A stretch of 64,000 nt of DNA. Origin: Callorhinus ursinus. Its lineage: Eukaryota; Chordata; Mammalia; Carnivora; Otariidae. Under the pieces are notes generated by a model. The model had not been told where the DNA came from, made no database searches, and was given only the letters and a program-made list of their open reading frames with translations. The translations under genes were made by a program, and so were the position numbers. The stretch spans positions 57,499,737 through 57,563,736 of the forward strand of contig NW_020312848.1 in the NCBI RefSeq assembly GCF_003265705.1, given 5' to 3'. Shown piece after piece: positions 1-10,776 of the stretch; the first letter of the stretch is position 1; each line of letters opens with the position of its first letter.

Positions 1-15
1 TTTCCACATATTCTT

Positions 16-235
16 TTTTTCCCCTGAATTATTTATTTTAGAGAGAGAGAGAGAGCAGGAGGAGGGGCAGAGGGAGTGGGACAGGAAGTGGGGAGAGAAT
101 CTCAAGCAGAATCCTCACTAAGCATGGAGCCCAGTGGAGCCCAATGTGGGGCTTTGGTCTCACGACCCTGAGATCATGACCTGAGCCGAAATCAAGAGTC
201 AGACGCTTAACTGCCCAGGGTCACCTAGGCACCCC
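16..235 (-). mobile_element. Can-SINE (SINEC), antisense
   Basis: This is a tRNA-Lys-derived carnivore SINE read on the minus strand. It shows the T/GA-rich tail first, then the body motif GAGATCATGACCTGAGCCGA and ends at the head (TAGGCACCCC). Imperfect target-site duplications flank it: TTTCCACATATTCTT at 1-15 and TTTCCACGTGTTCTT at 240-254. The two differ at three positions, which fits an older copy. The left duplication sits at the window edge. Confidence 0.93.
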
Positions 236-254
236 ATGTTTTCCACGTGTTCTT

Positions 255-672
255 AAAGAAAAGTCTCATTTGTGATTATGTAAATTTCTTTGATTAAATA
301 TGTCCTATAGTTTTCTAGGGTCAATGAAAAGAACTACATCAGTGGGATGGTATATTCAGTTATTGGAAACAATCTACAGCTATTATTTACTCAATTTAGT
401 ACTTCATAAGCTTTATGTATTTTTCTGTTTATACCCTATAAAATGATGACTGGAATTTATATAATCCTCTATGTTTTATAACAAAATTTCAAAAATTTTA
501 TCTTGCTGAAAACATACAATATATTTTTGAGGTAAGTAGGATGAATTACCTCATCTCCATTTTAAAATTTATAATATAAAATTCAGAGAGGTAAAATATT
601 CTTAATATTTTTAAATTCTGAATACTTTTCTTTGGATTCCATTGCCTCTTTGTATGTTTTTATCCTGTAAGA
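255..672. other. single-copy AT-rich DNA
   Basis: I see no gene, repeat family or strong regulatory motif here. It separates the first SINE from the first L1. Confidence 0.6.
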
Positions 673-1093
673 TGAATACTGAATACTTTTTTAAATTTTT
701 ATTTAAATTTTAGTTAGTTAACATATAGTGCAATATTGCCTTCAGGAGTAGAATTCAGTAATTCATCACTTTCATAATCACCCAGTCCCCATCACAACAA
801 GTGTCCTCTTTAATAACCATCATCCATCTAGCTCATTCCCCACCCATGTCCCTCCATCAACCCTTAGTTTGTTCTCTATCTAAAGAGTCTCTTATGTCTT
901 GTTTCCTCTCTCCTCTTTTCCCCCTCCTATATGTTTATCTGCTTGTTTCTTAAATTCCACATATGATTGAAATCATTTGGTATTTGTCTTTCTCTGACTC
1001 ACTTATTTCACTTAGCATAATACATTCTAGCTCCATCCACATTGTTGTAAATGGCAAGATTTCATTCTTTTTTATGGCTGAATAATATTCAAT

Positions 1094-1126
1094 TCTCTCT
1101 CTCTCTCTCTCTGCATATATATATAC
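1094..1126. repeat. (TC)n/(TA)n microsatellite inside L1 ORF2
   Basis: A TC run followed by a TA run interrupts the part of L1 that encodes the C-terminal region of ORF2. Other L1 copies in this window have microsatellites of different composition at the same homologous position. Confidence 0.9.
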
Positions 1127-1974
1127 CACATCTTCTTTATCCGCTCATCATTTGATGGACATTTGGGCTCTCTACAGAGTTTGGCTATTGTTGATAATGC
1201 TGCTATAAACATCATTGTGCATGTATCCCTACGATTAAGCATTTTTTATCCTTTGGGTAAATACCTAATAGTGCAATTGCTGGATTGTAGGGTAGTTCTA
1301 CTTTTAATTTTTTGAGGAACCTCCATACTGTTCTCCAGAGTGGCTACACCGGTTTGTATTCCCACCAACAGTGTAAGAGGGTTCCCCTTTCTCCACATCC
1401 TCACCAATTACCAGTTGTTCCTTGTGTTGTTAATTTTAGCCATTCTGACAGGTGTGAGGTGGTATCTCATTGTGGTTTTTGATTTGTATTTCCCTGATGA
1501 TGAGTGACATTGAGCATCTTTTCATGTGTCTGTTAGCCATGTGGATGTCTTCTTTGGAAAATTGTCTCTTCATGTCTTCTGCCAATTTTTTAACTGGATT
1601 ATTTGTTTTTTTGGGTGTTGAGTTTGATCTATAAGAAGTCTACAAAGACTTACCCCAAACTAAGTAACTACTAAAAAGAACTCAGTAGATTTTATATACT
1701 AACCCTTTATCAGATATGTCATTTACAAATATCTTCTCCCATTCTGTAGGCTGCCTATTGGTTTTGTTGATTGTTTCCTTCACTGTGCAGAAGCCTTTTA
1801 TCTTGATGAAGTCCCAGTAGTTCATTTTTGCTTTTGTTTCCTGTGCCACTAGACATGTCTAGTAAGAAGTTGCTGTGGCCGAGGTCAAAAAAGTTACTGC
1901 CTTTGTTCTCCTCTAGGATTTTGATGGTTTCCTGTCTCACATTTAGATCTTTCATCCATTTTGAATTTATTTTT

Positions 1975-2162
1975 TTTTAAAGATTTTTATTTATTTGACA
2001 GAGAGATAGAGTGCACAAGTAGGCAGAGCAGCAGTCAGAGGGAGAGGGAGAAGCAGGCTCTCTGCTGAGCAGGGAGCCCTACATGGGGCTCAATCCCAGG
2101 ACCCTGGGATCATGACCAGAGCTGAAGGCAGCCGCTTAACTGACTGAACCACCCAGGGCCCC
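1975..2162 (-). mobile_element. Can-SINE nested in L1
   Basis: This SINEC copy is antisense, with an AAAGATTTTTATTTATTTGA-type tail and a head ending near 2162. It is inserted in the L1 at 691-4154. The L1 target ATTTTGAATTTATTTTT (1958-1974) is repeated after it as ATTTTTTAAATTTATTTTT (2163-2181). The SINE is therefore younger than the L1. Confidence 0.94.
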
Positions 2163-3017
2163 ATTTTTTAAATTTATTTTTGTGTATGGTGTAAGAAAGT
2201 GGTCCAATTTCATTCTTCTGCATATTGCTGTACAGTTTTCCCAACACCATTTGTTGAAGAAATTTTTCCCATTGTATATTCTTCCCTGCTTTTTGAAGAT
2301 TAGTTAACGATACAGTTGTGGGTTCATTTCTGGCTTTTCTATTCTCTTCCATTGATCTATGTGTCTGTTTTTGTGCCAGTACCATACTGCCTTGATGATT
2401 ACAGCTTTGTAATATAGCTTGAAATCCAGAATCGTGATGCCTCCATTTTTGTTTTTCTTTTTAAGGATTGCTTTGGTTATTCAGGGTCTTTTGTGGTTCT
2501 ATACAAATTTTAGGATTGTTTGTTCTAGCTCTGTGAAAACTGCTGGTGGTATTTGGTAGGGATTGCTTTATATGTGTAGGTTACTTTGGGTTGTACAGAC
2601 TTTTTAAAACAGTGTTCATTCTTCCAATCCATATACATGGAATGTTTTTCCATTTCTTCGTGTTCTCTTCTATTTCTTTCGTAAGTGTTCTATATTTTTC
2701 AGAATACAGATCTTTTACTCGTTAGGTTTATTCCTAGGTATCTTACTGTTTTTGGTGAAATTGCAAATGGGATCAATTCCTTGATTTCTTTTTCTTCTGC
2801 TTTGTTATTGATGTATAGAAGTGCAACAGATTTCTGTATATTGATTTTATAACCTGTGACTTTGTTGAATTCATCTATTATTTCTAGCAATTTTTTGGTG
2901 GAGTCTTTTGGGTTATCTACATAGAGTATCATGTCGTTTGTAAATAGTGAAAGTTGATTTTTCCTTCCAATTTAGATGCCTTTTATTTCTTTTTGTTGTC
3001 TGATTGCTGAGGCTATG

Positions 3018-3085
3018 ACTATGTTAAATAGTAATGGTGAGAGTAGACATGTACTATGTTAAATAGTAATGGTGAGAGTAGACAT
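3018..3085. repeat. 33-bp tandem duplication in L1
   Basis: A 33-base segment at 3018-3050 is repeated exactly at 3053-3085 with a GT spacer. The L1 at 20197-23019 has only one copy at this place. It is a private duplication in this element and disrupts the reverse transcriptase frame. Confidence 0.95.
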
Positions 3086-4172
3086 CCCTTTCCTGTTCTT
3101 CACCTAGGGCCATAGAGGAAAGGGTTTCAGTTTTTCCCCATTGAGGATGATATTAACTGTGGGTCTTAATATATGTCCTTTATGATGTTGAGGTATGCTC
3201 CATTCATCTCTACTTTGTTGAGGGTTTTTTATCAAGAATGGATGCTGTATTTTGTCAAATGCTTTTTCTGCATCTATTGACAGGATCGTGTGGTTCTTAC
3301 ATTTCTTTTATTAATGTGGTGTATCACCTTGATTGATTTGCAAATATTGAACCAATCCTGCAGCCCAGGAATAAATCCCACTTGATCATAGTGAATAATT
3401 CTTTTAATGTACTGTTGAATTCGATTTGCTAGTATCTTGTTGAGAATTTTTGCATCCATGTTCATCAGGGATATTGGCCTGTAATTCTCCTTTTTTAGTG
3501 GGGTCTTTGTCTGGTTTTGGAATCTAGGTAATGCTGGCTTCATAGAATGAGTTTGGATGTTTTCTTTCCATTTCTATTTTTTGGAACAGTTTGAGAAGAA
3601 TAGGTATTAACTCTTCTTTAAATGTCCAGTAGAATTCCCTTGGGAAGCCATCTGGCCCAGGACTTTTGTTTATTGGTAGATTTTTGATTACTGATTCGAT
3701 TTCTTTGCTGGTTATGGGTCTATTCAAATTTTCTATTTCTTCCTTAGTTTTAAGTTTCTAGGAATTTATCTATTTCTTCCAGAGTGCCCAGTTTGTTGGC
3801 ATATACTTTTTCATAGTATTCTCTTAGTTATTTTTATTTCTGTGGTGTTAGTTGTGATCTCTCTTCTTTCACTCATGATTTTATCTATTTGGGTCCTTTC
3901 TCTTTTCTTTTTGATAAGTCTGGCTGGGGTTTATGGCTTTTATTAACTCTTTTGAAGAAAGAGCTCTTAGTTTCATTGATCTGTCCTACTGTTGTTTTTT
4001 GTCTGTTTGTTTCTATATCATTTATTTCTGCTCTAATCTTTATTATTTCCCTTCTTCTGTTGCTTCAGGCTTTATTTGCTGTTCCTTTTCTAGATCCTTT
4101 AAGTGCAAGGTTAGGCTGTGTATTTGAGACTTTTCTTGTTCCTTGAGATAGGTCTGAATACTGAATATTTTT

Positions 4173-4810
4173 ATATGTAAATGTCTCACATTTAATCACC
4201 AATAAAGGGGAGAATTAATGACAACACAATGCTGACAGACTAGAAATTTAATGACTCTAAATCAAACATTTGGAGAAATGAATCATTTATGACAAACTCA
4301 TTCAAAGCAGAAAGTAAAAAGAGTAAATCATGGTAGCCTCTCCCTACTCTTTTTTCATTGAAAGGGAAAACAGAAGCAAGACAATAAGAGGGGTCTTCTG
4401 AAAAACCGTAGCTGATTGGTTCTCAGAGAAAGCAATGCAAACCCTGTAAAGCATTCAGAGTTATGCTCTTGGAGTGGGATGAAGCCTTGGAAACTGTACT
4501 GGGGATAATTGAGTCTCATGCTATAGGTTCATGTTATGATCACATGGTTACACTAAAAAGAAAAATCCTTTAATTTACTTGACATTTTGCTGTTGGAAAG
4601 TGCATAGCACTGGGGTTAAAAGCCCTATGCCTGAGCATCTAGCCCTGAGCTAGCATATATTAAATACTTGATAAATACTTATGTCCATGCCTCTTATTAG
4701 CTGTGTCTTGGGATTCTGAATTATTAATGGAATAAATGTTTATACAAGTTTTTGCTTATTGGTTTTTGTTCTTGGAACCAAAAGATACCAAAGGACTTGA
4801 AATGGTTTTC

Positions 4811-4868
<58 letters not shown>

Positions 4869-6056
4869 CTACAAATTGATAAATGATATTTGATGATCTT
4901 TGATGTCATTTTTAAAAAAAAGCTAAAGATGTACTAGCAGTTAGTAAGTTGCAGTAGGTGGCATTTTGCTGTATATTATTTCCATTCAATGTCCTCCATC
5001 TTGCTGATGTGTTCAGTAGACCCTGTTTCCTCTCACTCAGCAAATACTCCCAGTACGGCAGCAGCCCACAGCCAATGTTCAAAATTGTCTTTAATTTATA
5101 GATAAATGACATAAATGTGAGTTGGTTAAATCATATAATGCTCTTCACATTAGGGTAGATATGATGAATATAGCCTGCTTTATTCTTTTAAGTCATTTAA
5201 AATAATCTTCTTCATCACCCAAATGAATCAAGTATAAGGGAAAGGACAGTTGTCGAGCCTATTCAAAACACTGGTTAGGGCATTTATGTATCAGTTAGAT
5301 CACTGTATATTGAGAGTCTAGTTCTTAGCTTTGTCATTTTAAAAACATGTTTCCCTTCTTCTGCTTCAAAGTACATTGGTCTCGAGAAGTGGATGAATCT
5401 TTACACTAGAATGTCACTCTACATATTTATTATGAAACTGGTTCTGGTAAGAGAATATATATATGTCATTTACACAGACCACTCACTTTCATGACTCAGT
5501 CTGCTCATGTACCATGATACAGATCAAAAGACTTCCTGATGAACATACAATAAAATAAAGAAGGAGACATCTTTCTAACCCTATTATTTGTTTCCAATAT
5601 TATGGCTGGATTAGTAAATGGATTGATAGAGCCCACTGACAAATTAACTAAACTTCTGGATAAAATATTTATTGTAAACTGACATTGATAAGATAACAAA
5701 AATAATTAATATGACACCACAACCATGACATTGTTGACAAACCAATTAATGAGTGCACAACTAAACTTGAAAGGATATGAATCATGTAGCCCATAAGTGA
5801 AAGAAAGTTGATAAAGCTTGTTACAAATTTGATAACAGTCCTAAAATTTATACAACACTACCAATAATGAACCCTACAAAGCCTGGATTTCCCCCTGGTA
5901 AAGCATTAAGAGAAAATTAGGGTTGCTTAGCTACCCATTATAATGTTTATAGGACTTATAACATGACTTCATAAAACTATGTTCTTAATACTACTATCAT
6001 TGATATATTATTCCAATAAACCAAAGAGACCATGCTTAGACTAAATAAGACAGTAT
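4173..6056. other. single-copy AT-rich DNA
   Basis: No gene or interspersed repeat recognised apart from the CA microsatellite near 4.8 kb. Open frames here are short and have no recognisable domains. Confidence 0.55.
4811..4866. repeat. (CA)n microsatellite
   Basis: An uninterrupted CA run of about 24 units follows two CATA units. The long pure tract suggests it is likely polymorphic. It creates a spurious poly-Val/Cys open frame on the minus strand. Confidence 0.97.
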
Positions 6057-6072
6057 CCATGATAAAACTTTA

Positions 6073-6227
6073 AAAAAAATTTTATTGTTATGTTAATCAT
6101 CATACATTACATCATTAGTTTTTGATGTAGTGTTCCATGATCCATTGTTTGTGCATAACATCCAGTGCTCCATGCAGAACGTGCCCTCTTTAATACCCAT
6201 CACCAGGCTAACCCATCCCCTCACCCT
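6073..6227 (-). mobile_element. very short recent L1 insertion (3' end only)
   Basis: About 155 bp of L1 3' end is inserted on the minus strand. It is bounded by a perfect 16-bp target-site duplication, CCATGATAAAACTTTA, at 6057-6072 and 6228-6243. The sequence matches the 3' end of the L1 at 29565-30547, so both belong to one subfamily. The identical duplication points to a recent insertion. Confidence 0.95.
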
Positions 6228-6399
6228 CCATGATAAAACTTTAATTACTCAAGATTTTCACAAGACACACAATATGAATTTAAAATGTGTCTCCCTCTTT
6301 TTTGTCTCAGTATACTTAATGCTCCAAATAACAATAGTTTAGCATTCCAAAAAGATGTATTGGACAACCAAAAAAATTGCAAAGGAGGTTGCCAAGACT

Positions 6400-7800
6400 T
6401 AATGAAGTCTTTATTTGATCACCCAAATCCAGTTAAACAAGTCAGGAGTCATAATGGCATTGGATATTAGAGAGACCTCTATAAGGAGAATTGCAGTGTG
6501 TTTAAAATTCTACCTAGCTTCATCCCTACCATGGGGGGAGAGGTGGTGATTCCTCTCATCCACTTCAGTTCTAGTTAAAGGGGCTTCATGTTTCCCCTGG
6601 AACTTGGTTCCAGGAACCAAGTACTGTTCTTGGAACAGTAGAGGAGTGTTCAACCCTCAACTGACAAATTTAAAGGATAAAAATCTACCTGAAGAGATCT
6701 GTCAGTTGAATAATGGGCTGGCTCAGCCAATGAAAGTTGTCCAAAGGAATATGTTTCACATAGATCAGATGATAGAAGGTCATTTTCAGTCATGCTTTAA
6801 ACTGAGAGGTAAAAGAAGACTCTAAGCAAGCTTCCAGAGGAGGAGATTGATTTGTCAATGTCAAGAGAGTTAGAGGTAGAAAATTCTCTGTGATAGGAGA
6901 ATCTCCAAAATACCCACCTGCAATTGATTCTAGGGTGTTAGGCCTGATGGCAAGTGATACTTTCTCAGAACTGGGCTCTCTAATAGCAATGGGAATAAAG
7001 GAACACCTGATGTCATGGAGGACAAATGACAGCATTTCATAGTCAGAAGCAAGGAGGATGCAATTATCTTAATGAGTGATAAGGTTGGTATGGTGGTCAG
7101 TGTTGTCTGTCCCGCTGAGAGCTAGGGAGATGGTTAAAAGATCAGTGTCCTGAAGGGCAAGATGGATATATAGCCAATAAATATCTGGCTTAATTTATAC
7201 AAACAAATCAAGAATAAATGATCCACAAATGGAAAACAATGTTGTAATAAAAAGTCATGCTCTCTTAATAGTTTCCAGACCTGAAACCATTCTTATAAAT
7301 GGAACTCAGTGACTGAAAGAGACTAAATCCCAAGGAGAAATGATGCTGCAACCATGGGAACTATCCACAGGAATGATCGCCTAGTCCTTCCCCAAAGGGA
7401 TCTATGGCTATTTACTCAGCCAACTGTATACTGTGGAAGTAGGAAATCCAGATTTTTGTGCACTGCTGGACACAGGGTCAAAATTTTCATTGATATCATC
7501 ATGGCTCATAGTGGAGTCCTTTGATGAGAAATGCCCCAGGTTGAAGAGAGCTGCTTCTTCCAAAGTCATACCCGCTCTGCAGGGATGGACCACATGGAAT
7601 GGCTGGTCTATCTGGAGGATGTGGGATGCAAAAAAATCTAAACTTCTTGCCAGATCAGCTCAGATCTCTGCTGCTATTGCAACAGATCTCAGTCTCTCTA
7701 CCTAATCCTGCTTCTTTTATTTCCTTGTGGAGCATTTCTGGAATATTCTAATACATTTCCTATGTGTGAATTTCCATCTAGGAGTGTTTTCCCTGGGGAT
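6400..7800 (+). other. possible degenerate endogenous retroviral segment
   Basis: I cannot assign this region firmly. A plus-strand open stretch at about 7430-7705 reads CALLDTGSKFSLIS. That resembles the hydrophobic-Asp-Thr-Gly active-site loop of retroviral aspartic proteases. The upstream 6.6-6.8 kb stretch has another short open frame with no recognisable domain. Downstream, near 7720-7800, the text resembles the 3' end of an LTR. Several stops and frame changes show it would be a dead copy if the reading is right. A short DTG match can arise by chance, so confidence is low. Confidence 0.3.
6602..6640. promoter_or_regulatory. two adjacent palindromes with STAT-like cores
   Basis: ACTTGGTTCC/GGAACCAAGT (6602-6622, one-base spacer) is followed directly by TACTGTTC/GAACAGTA (6622-6640, three-base spacer). 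The centres contain TTCCAGGAA (6608-6616) and TTCTTGGAA (6627-6635). Both fit the TTCNNNGAA core bound by STAT dimers, spaced 19 bp apart. Function is only a possibility. Confidence 0.35.
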
Positions 7801-8460
7801 TCTTCCGATATACTACCAAAGCACTCTAAGAGAGAGTGTGTGAGCCTAATAACCTGCTAAGCCCAGAGTGTCTATACCTGCTCACTCCCATCAGATGTCT
7901 GTTCTCCTCACCATTTATCCCCTTTATCTTCCACTTCTATGAACCTAGAATTAGCAAATTGGAGTAGTAAAGTAGATGAGCCAGGTGGGAAAATAGAAAA
8001 AAAAAAAAAACCCAACTTGATGATTCCCTTCTTGGGAGAAGGGGAATTTTGAATTTGGGATAATGGGAATGTTACATTGGAATAAATATATAAATTACTA
8101 AACTGATACATCTGTGGGCCAAACTGACCAGAAGACTTTTCAGTATCTAAGAGTGACCACACAAACCAAATATTCTGCCTTAGTTTCATAACAGGGGAGA
8201 AAACAGACTCTCAGAGCAGGAAAAATGATGACAATGTTTTCTGTTGTACCAGCATCCAGCTTGTTCCATGTAGGGATGTACATAGCTTCACTGGAAATCG
8301 CCCAAGCCAAAGTAATGTTGGAGTATGTGCAATGGACTTTAAGACTTCGATTCTCATGTGCTTCTGTGCTTTACTTTCTCCAAATCCAATTATTGAAAAC
8401 GGTAAGTTGACATGTTTTTCAAAGTTCTTGATTAATGAAAGAAAACCTACCACTTATTTT
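7801..8460. other. unassigned sequence
   Basis: No confident repeat or gene. It contains a poly-A run near 7998-8011 and short open frames on both strands with no recognised domains. Confidence 0.5.
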
Positions 8461-8463
8461 ATA

Positions 8464-8466
<3 letters not shown>

Positions 8467-8509
<43 letters not shown>

Positions 8510-8531
8510 TTGAGAGAGAGAAAGAGAGCAG
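8467..8531. repeat. (GA)n microsatellite
   Basis: A pure GA run to about 8505 is followed by an imperfect GAGAGAAAGAGAG tail. No SINE body is attached, unlike most GA runs in this window. Confidence 0.95.
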
Positions 8532-9750
8532 AAATGAATTTTAAATCAAATTGTGGAGAAGAGGAACAGGTGTTGGAGGCAGTGCTGCTGAAAATGAAAC
8601 TAGCTCACAGATTTTAGTGACTTTTACTGTGAAAATCCTTCCCAGAAAGCTCTGCTTCTTCTGTATAATGTCATATTGTTCAGTTTGGAGAAATCTGTCT
8701 TGGTAATTTGCATGGTTTATTTTTAAGACCTACAGAGAATGTATAAAATATTTATTGAAAACCCATAAGGCAATGCACTACTGAAGTGCTGTTGTTAAAC
8801 ACCTCAGAAGTGTAGGTTTCATAGGGGGTTGCAGAGCATAATGGCATAACAGCACAATGGCCTCATACTTCTGATCCTTAGATTATAGCTCTAAAAGGCA
8901 CATAGAATTAAAATTAATGACAGACATTTGTAGAGCATTGTATGACTCCCTTATACACAAGCTAATTCACTTTAATGTACTTTTTGGGTTTATAATATTA
9001 GAGTTAAATACCATTTATCAATTCAGAGAAGATTAGCCACATTATTTTTTGTGGATTCTCCATATCAAATTTTTAAGCTCTGAAAATGTGTATTTTTTCT
9101 CATTTTGCCAATTCTATCTCCTTCCTGCCCCTACTAAAATGGTACTTGGTTCCCATGGACATGAAGTCTAGAAAAATAAAACAGGAATTATCTCAGTGTT
9201 AATACAAATCCTATTCTAATACTTAAATAAAAATAGGAGATTTAATAATAGGATATTTTGAACCAAATGCTTGAGAGTCATTTCAAACATTCACATTCTC
9301 TGTATTTTATTCAGGAAAAATATCCCTATTTTCAAAGAAAAAAAATATTTTTTTCCTCCCACCAACTTCACTATTATTCATCGATACATGAGAAAAAATT
9401 GAGAGAAAATTATATGAAATCTAGATCAAAGCAAATAGGGGGAAAAAAAAGCCTGATTTACTAACATATTCTTGTAATCAATCCCCTTGCTCCTTAATTT
9501 ATGCATCCAAGACCCTCAGACCTTTAGGAAAAGTCAACCACCAATGGTTTTGTTAACCATTTTATACTATCTCAATTCAAATAGTGACCAAATAGATCTA
9601 AATAAGAGAATTGTTGATCTCCTATGCATTCATTATACTGGCTTTATAAAAAGGAGGTTGAAAAGTTAAAAAAAGTAAATACTGTAGGTGTTGAATGAAA
9701 AGCACTCCCCTTTGTGATTCACAGTTGGGCTCCCATACCCAGTATGTTAC
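8532..9750. other. single-copy AT-rich DNA
   Basis: Nothing recognisable. Two short open frames near 9.3 and 9.5 kb have no domain features. Confidence 0.55.
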
Positions 9751-9765
9751 AAGTGAATTTAGTTG

Positions 9766-9882
9766 AGGGGCAGCTGGCTGGCTCAGTTGGTGTATGTGAC
9801 TCTTATCTTGCGGTCCTGAGTTTGAGCCCCATGCTGGCTTAGAGATTACTTAAAAAGGAAAAGAAAAGAAAAGGCTCTGAAC
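9766..9882 (+). mobile_element. old short Can-SINE
   Basis: A divergent tRNA-like head (GGCAGCTGGCTGGCTCAGTT) runs directly into an A-rich tail, with little of the CT-rich middle. Degraded duplications AAGTGAATTTAGTTG (9751) and AAGTGAACTGAGTTG (9883) flank it. The divergence suggests an older copy. Confidence 0.85.
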
Positions 9883-10195
9883 AAGTGAACTGAGTTGAAA
9901 AACTTGTATTCAATCCCTAGATCTTAACTGGAGAAGAAGTAGGGGAAAATAAAGGCAATGTTTCCTCTGGAGAGTCTTCATTGTATTCCACGTTACCTCA
10001 CTAGATCTACCAAATCTCATTTTCTTGACCTTTAAAGTATGAGACCAGGCCTATCCATTTAGTTAGACATTTCCATGATTGCGAGCAAAATCTGTTTAAG
10101 GATGAGTTTATTTCCTAAGTTCTTACCATTTAGTCATTGGTTATCATAGTAAGTGCCCAATGCTCATGTGTGTATTTAAAGGTAAATGCATTCAG

Positions 10196-10334
10196 GGCAC
10201 CTGGGTGGCTCAGTTGGTTAAGCAACTGCCTTCGGCTCAGGTCATGATCCTGGAGTCCCTGGATCGAGTCCTGCATCGGGCTCCCTGCTTGGCAGGGAGT
10301 CTGCTTCTCCCTCTGACCCTCCCCCCTCTCATGT

Positions 10335-10373
<39 letters not shown>

Positions 10374-10411
10374 CTCTCTGTCTTAAATAAATAAAATCTT
10401 TAAAAAAAAGA
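10196..10411 (+). mobile_element. Can-SINE with target-site duplication
   Basis: A full-length SINEC starting GGGCACCTGGGTGGCTCAGT, with a (TC)n run at about 10337-10370 and an AAATAAATAAAATCTTT tail. The 13-bp duplication TAAATGCATTCAG is exact at 10183-10195 and 10412-10424. This is a young copy. Confidence 0.96.
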
Positions 10412-10550
10412 TAAATGCATTCAGAGTTTAAATGATGGGCAACTGAAAATATGTTAAAAAAAGTTAGTAGAGTTTACATTAATAAAATTGATATATGAGC
10501 TCAGAAGCCTGCAGACATCAGGCTTCACTAAATAGTATATATATATTTTT

Positions 10551-10758
10551 AAAAGATTTTATTTATTTACATATGTATTTATTTATTTAGAGTGCAGTGA
10601 GTGGCGGGGGAGAAACAGAGGGAGAGGGAGAGAATCTTCAGGAGACTCCGCACTGAGCACAGAGCCCGACGCAGGGCTCCATCTCATGACCCTGAGATCA
10701 TGACCTGAGGTGAAACCAAGAGTCGGATGCTTTACCGACTGAGCCACTCAGGCACCCC
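10551..10758 (-). mobile_element. Can-SINE, antisense
   Basis: SINEC with the head GGGTGCCTGAGTGGCTCAGT on the minus strand. An AT-rich imperfect duplication flanks it: TAGTATATATATATTTTT at 10533 and TAGTACATATATTTCTT at 10759. Confidence 0.94.
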
Positions 10759-10776
10759 TAGTACATATATTTCTTA

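Larger units (their letters stand above)
691..4154 (-). mobile_element. L1 LINE, 5'-truncated, with decayed ORF2
   Basis: This is a carnivore L1 inserted on the minus strand. Its 3' end (A-rich tail and short 3' UTR) lies near 691 and it runs up into the reverse transcriptase part of ORF2 near 4150. The duplication TGAATACTGAATA(C/T)TTTT flanks it at about 673-691 and 4155-4172. ORF2 pieces are readable: the [15 protein letters not shown] palm region near 3.6 kb, the [21 protein letters not shown] stretch near 3.4 kb, and the active-site strand near 2940. The usual FADD at that strand reads FTND (about 2933-2947), so an acidic catalytic residue is lost. Frames are broken repeatedly. It carries a nested SINE, a 33-bp tandem duplication and a microsatellite. 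Confidence 0.95.

Noticed and set aside
4724..4909. Frame with a run of alternating Cys and Val
   Set aside because: It is a translation of the CA microsatellite.
10196..10270. tRNA-like sequence
   Set aside because: This and the other tRNA-like heads belong to Can-SINEs and are not tRNA genes.
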